DNA from: Winogradskyella sp.
GTDB taxonomy: Bacteria > Bacteroidota > Bacteroidia > Flavobacteriales > Flavobacteriaceae
Direction of reading: 5' to 3'
Assembly: GCF_028282165.1 (NCBI RefSeq)
Contig: NZ_JANQIM010000016.1
Location: forward strand, 1-36,932
DNA: 36,932 bases
How positions within the stretch are numbered: position 1 is the first letter of the stretch; every line of letters begins with the position of its first letter. Below the pieces are notes generated by a model. The model saw only the letters and a program-made list of their open reading frames with translations, was not told the origin of the DNA and ran no database searches. The position numbers and the translations under genes were made by a program. This document shows positions 33,976-36,932 of this stretch, piece by piece.

Positions 33976-35391
33976 ATGAAACGAAAGGAAACCGACCTTT
34001 TAGGGCAGCTAGAGATCGACAATCGCCTCTACTATGGCATACATACCCAACGTGCTATCGATAATTTTCAGATTTCCAACACCAAAGTTGGTGATTACCC
34101 CCTACTTATAAAAGGTTTGATTCTTACCAAAAAAGCCTGTGCTGCAGCAAATTTGGAAATAGGCACTATTCCCTCAGAAAAAGCTGAAATGATTATGCAA
34201 GCCTGTGATCATATTCTGGAAAATTTGGAAACGTATGCAAAATTTTTTCCGTCAGATGTATTTCAAGGTGGTGCTGGTACATCGGTAAACATGAATGCCA
34301 ACGAAGTTATCGCTAATGTAGCTCTAGAGCTTAACGGCTATTACAAAGGCGAATATGATGTATTAAATCCTAACGACCATGTCAACAAGTCGCAATCTAC
34401 CAATGATGCTTATCCCACTGGATTTAGGGTCGCACTGTATTATTATATGAATATATTGTTAGAGCACCTCAACACCTTAACAACAAGCGTAGACAAAAAA
34501 GCCTCTAAATTTAAGGATGTTCTAAAAATGGGACGTACCCAATTGCAAGATGCTGTTCCTATGTCTTTAGGAGATGAGTTTGGGGCCTGGTCGGTGAATT
34601 TGAAAGAAGAAACTAAAAATTTAAAACATTCGCGCGATTTAATATTGGAAGTGAATTTAGGAGCCACAGCCATTGGCACCAGTGTTAATGCGCCAGATGG
34701 CTTTACAGAACTTTCTATTGGCTATCTTCAAAAGTTTACCAAGGCTAGTTTTGTACCAGCAGCCAATTTAATTGAAGCCACATCAGATTGTGGTGCTTAT
34801 GTGATGATGTCTGGGGCACTAAAACGTACTGCTGTAAAACTCTCTAAAATCTGTAACGATTTACGATTGTTATCTTCTGGGCCGCGATGCGGTCTCAACG
34901 AAATAAATCTACCTGAACTACAAGCAGGCTCTTCCATTATGCCTGCAAAGGTGAATCCTGTGATTCCCGAAGTGGTCAATCAGGTCTGTTTTAAGATTAT
35001 TGGTAATGATGTAGCTATTTCATTCGCAGCCGAAGCTGGTCAATTGCAACTCAATGTCATGGAACCTGTAATTGCTCAGTGTTTGTTCGAATCCTTTGAA
35101 CTACTTTCTAATGCTTGTACCACACTGGCCAAAAAATGTATAGATGGCATTACAGTAAATGAAGAACACACTAAACAAATGGTAATGAATTCGGTTGGTA
35201 TTATTACCTTTTTAAACCCTTATATAGGACATCATATGGGAGATGTTATTGGAAAAGAAGCTATTACTACAGGAAAATCCATAAGGGAACTGGTACTCGA
35301 AAAGAAACTACTTACCGAAGCTGAATTAGATAAAATTTTAAGCGTGGATAATTTGATGAATCCAAAATATACGGCGGAATTGTTTAAATAA
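33976..35391 (+). CDS. aspA: aspartate ammonia-lyase
   Basis: 471-residue member of the fumarase/aspartase superfamily: L-aspartate to fumarate plus ammonia. The start [27 protein letters not shown] is characteristic of aspartase. The signature loop is [12 protein letters not shown], with the catalytic Ser in it, and the conserved block [19 protein letters not shown] is also present. The order FrdA/SdhA, FrdB/SdhB, AspA puts the maker of fumarate next to its possible reductase. Fumarase C is the alternative, but the N-terminal sequence favours aspartase. A perfect hairpin follows the stop by 3 nt. Confidence 0.92.
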   Translation: MKRKETDLLGQLEIDNRLYYGIHTQRAIDNFQISNTKVGDYPLLIKGLILTKKACAAANLEIGTIPSEKAEMIMQACDHILENLETYAKFFPSDVFQGGAGTSVNMNANEVIANVALELNGYYKGEYDVLNPNDHVNKSQSTNDAYPTGFRVALYYYMNILLEHLNTLTTSVDKKASKFKDVLKMGRTQLQDAVPMSLGDEFGAWSVNLKEETKNLKHSRDLILEVNLGATAIGTSVNAPDGFTELSIGYLQKFTKASFVPAANLIEATSDCGAYVMMSGALKRTAVKLSKICNDLRLLSSGPRCGLNEINLPELQAGSSIMPAKVNPVIPEVVNQVCFKIIGNDVAISFAAEAGQLQLNVMEPVIAQCLFESFELLSNACTTLAKKCIDGITVNEEHTKQMVMNSVGIITFLNPYIGHHMGDVIGKEAITTGKSIRELVLEKKLLTEAELDKILSVDNLMNPKYTAELFK

Positions 35392-35394
35392 ACC

Positions 35395-35417
35395 ACGATG
35401 GATTTGAAATCCATCGT
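35395..35417. repeat. perfect inverted repeat after aspA
   Basis: ACGATGGATTT (35395-35405) and AAATCCATCGT (35407-35417) with a 1-nt centre. It lacks a T tract, so it is a weak terminator at best. It looks like one of the palindromic intergenic repeats of this genome. Confidence 0.7.
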
Positions 35418-35453
35418 TCTAAATAAAAGAATTTTATTCTTTTAGAGTTCAGT

Positions 35454-35533
35454 TGTTATTCCGAATGAGGTACGAAGAGGAATCTCATAATTTTAGCTGT
35501 ATAATGAGATTTCTCACTATGTTCGAAATGACA
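35454..35533. repeat. MITE-like imperfect inverted repeat, about 80 bp
   Basis: The left end TGTTATTCCGAA and inner GAATCTCAT mirror the right end, whose reverse complement reads TGTCATTTCGAA with inner AAATCTCAT. The arms differ by a few substitutions and indels around an AT-rich loop. The type (TGTCATTTCGAACGNAGTGAGAAATCTC) is a common flavobacterial intergenic repeat. No transposase is encoded. Confidence 0.65.
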
Positions 35534-35793
35534 ATCAAACCACAAAAAGTTTATAAAAACTAAAGTAACTGCAATGAAATTGCAGGGTTTTAATCATTAA
35601 CTTGATAATAAAAAAAGAGCTTTCGTGTCGAGCTGTCATATCGAACAACTTATTGGTAATCATATTTTAAAAGTTTGTTTGCATATGTAGTTATCTACTG
35701 ACCTCTAAAAGAGTTTATGGCGTAACAACATTCAATGTTTTTTATCTGAAGGCATAATGCTTAGTGTTTCTTTCATTTGCATTAAAATAAACT
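35534..35793. other. intergenic region without recognised genes
   Basis: With the two repeats before it, this completes the 402-bp gap between aspA and the amylase gene. No TAnnTTTG promoter, terminator with a U run or convincing small ORF was seen on either strand. Confidence 0.5.
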
Positions 35794-36932
35794 TTACTTG
35801 CATGCCACCAATATAAGTCCCCATTTGGGTTTAATCGTCTTTTTGTCGTCTGCTTTATATACGTTTGAAGTCAAGAGGTCTTTAAAACACTGTCCGTTTA
35901 ATTCAGTTAATTCAACGGTTTGCGATGTGTCACTATTGTTAATGACCACGATGATATCGTCATTTTTGTATGACCGTTGAAATGCGAAGACCGCATTGTC
36001 ATCATCAGTCAGCAATGTTTTGTAAGTACCTAATTGTAAAGCTTCGTTTTCATTTCTAATTTTAATGAGTTGTCGGTAATGGTCAAAAAGCGATGTGTTA
36101 ATCTCCACCTTGTCTGGCTCGTGCAGCGTTTCATCGGCACCATATACTTCGTCCTCATAGACAATATCATCCCACAGCATTGGCTTTCTGCAATCGGGGT
36201 CATTGGCACCCCACATCCCTACCTCATCACCGTAATAAATCATAGGTGCTCCGACATAGGTCATCTGCATAATTATGGACAGCTTCAATAGTTCAATATC
36301 TTCCGCTTTAGGTTTACGGCTAGAATATGCTGGATTTTCTATTGCCTTAGATATTCTGGCATAAGAACTCCAGTCCCTAAAATTGCCTATACCACGATTG
36401 ACGATATACGACCCAATTCTGTTGACATCGTGACTGCCGAAGAGGGTTTGAGATACATAAGCTACTTGGAGCGGATACAACTCTCTAAGTTCTTTCAATT
36501 TGGCATCATATTCACTTGTTGAAATTTTGTAAGGCTCGGGATTAAAAAAATACTCTGCCGAGGCAAAAGCAAAATTGTAATTCATTTCCCCATCAAATTC
36601 ATCACCTTGCATATACGGTACTACTTTTTCGGGTGTGTCAACAATTTCGGCAGTCAAATACGCTTCTTCGTTGATGGAGCGCACGTATTTGCGCCATTTT
36701 TTCCAAAATGGGTGTCCAATACAAAAAGCAACGTCCAATCGCCATCCATCAATTCCAAATTCCGTTCCCTTGTCCTTTGGGTTCATCCATCGCCGTGTAG
36801 CATTAAAAATATACTTCTTTGGGCCTTCAACAATTCCTGTGCTATCTTCCCGAAGTTCTGGAAGCGATTTTACACCAAACCAGCCCTCATAATCAAATGT
36901 TGTTCCTTTGATGCTATCGTTCCATGATTTAA
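35794..36932 (-). CDS. GH13 alpha-amylase family protein (neopullulanase/cyclomaltodextrinase-like), 5' end missing
   Basis: The frame stays open to the window edge, so the Met at 36786 is internal and about 380 C-terminal residues are seen. The upstream part reads GWFGVKSLPEL and later RRWMNPKDKGTEFGIDGWRLDVA, the GH13 region II with the catalytic nucleophile Asp in GWRLDVA. The acid/base Glu is in YLTAEIVD, and the transition-state Asp is in FGSHDVNRIGS. The PMIYYGDEVGMWGANDPDCRKPMLW loop is typical of neopullulanase and cyclomaltodextrinase groups. A short C-terminal beta domain ends in WGLILVACK. It degrades alpha-glucans or maltooligosaccharides. Localisation is unknown without the N-terminus. 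Confidence 0.92.
   Translation of the reverse strand, partial: KSWNDSIKGTTFDYEGWFGVKSLPELREDSTGIVEGPKKYIFNATRRWMNPKDKGTEFGIDGWRLDVAFCIGHPFWKKWRKYVRSINEEAYLTAEIVDTPEKVVPYMQGDEFDGEMNYNFAFASAEYFFNPEPYKISTSEYDAKLKELRELYPLQVAYVSQTLFGSHDVNRIGSYIVNRGIGNFRDWSSYARISKAIENPAYSSRKPKAEDIELLKLSIIMQMTYVGAPMIYYGDEVGMWGANDPDCRKPMLWDDIVYEDEVYGADETLHEPDKVEINTSLFDHYRQLIKIRNENEALQLGTYKTLLTDDDNAVFAFQRSYKNDDIIVVINNSDTSQTVELTELNGQCFKDLLTSNVYKADDKKTIKPKWGLILVACK

Noticed and set aside
1..36932. Prophage, genomic island or integrative element
   Set aside because: No integrase, transposase, relaxase, structural phage gene or tRNA-associated direct repeats were seen; gene content is mostly core metabolism. The tail-fibre-like gene at 15110 stands alone.
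1..36932. CRISPR array or tRNA/rRNA genes
   Set aside because: No regularly spaced direct repeats of 20-40 bp and no cloverleaf-like or rRNA sequence were noticed while reading both strands.

Overview
The window looks like a stretch of core chromosome from a marine-type member of Flavobacteriaceae (Bacteroidota). The evidence is low GC, start sites without Shine-Dalgarno sequences, several TAnnTTTG (-7) promoters, lipoproteins with an acidic Ser/Asp stretch after the lipid Cys, a type IX secretion C-terminal domain, a type B ribosomal protein L31 and the Bacteroidota-type GlmU-like protein. No integrase, transposase, phage gene, CRISPR array, tRNA or rRNA was seen. The exact genus cannot be told from sequence alone.

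Layout. 1-261 is the tail of a TPR-like gene. 344-1980 (minus) holds an alpha/beta hydrolase and a lytic transglycosylase. 2165-2962 holds a small GNAT-like protein and a lipoprotein that converge on a perfect 17-bp bidirectional terminator. 3016-6039 holds mtaB (tRNA ms2t6A37) divergent from an orphan oligopeptide-type substrate-binding lipoprotein. 6133-8549 (minus) holds rpmE2, a GlmU-like protein and a PD40 propeller protein. 8711-15109 (plus) holds DUF4199, a dolichyl-phosphate-mannose-synthase-like glycosyltransferase, a phospho-sugar mutase, an IPT/TIG lipoprotein and an MsbA-like ABC exporter. 15110-16147 (minus) is a secreted protein with YGxY repeats, preceded by a compact promoter-hairpin-terminator unit that may be a small RNA or leader attenuator.

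16529-22050 is the main regulatory region. Two three-gene cassettes (ECF sigma factor, short single-TM putative anti-sigma, Spy/CpxP-like periplasmic protein) point at each other. Between them lie a YCF48-like propeller lipoprotein and a His-rich YHYH/EF-hand lipoprotein. They may form an envelope or metal stress module.

22203-26140 (plus) holds an RsmB/NSUN-type rRNA m5C methyltransferase, a T9SS-secreted endonuclease I and a fructosamine-kinase-like protein. 26249-30040 is purL. 30115-35391 holds a DSD1-family PLP enzyme, a fumarate reductase/succinate dehydrogenase flavoprotein and iron-sulfur pair without a membrane anchor, and aspartase; together they suggest aspartate, fumarate and succinate interconversion. 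The window ends in a truncated GH13 alpha-amylase-family gene.

The most unusual signals are: (1) repeated in-frame insertion of palindrome-like dispersed-repeat sequences into conserved housekeeping genes (one in mtaB, three in purL), resembling the protein-coding palindromic elements of Rickettsia; (2) the candidate approximately 76-nt structured RNA at 16261-16336; (3) the mirrored sigma-factor cassettes.
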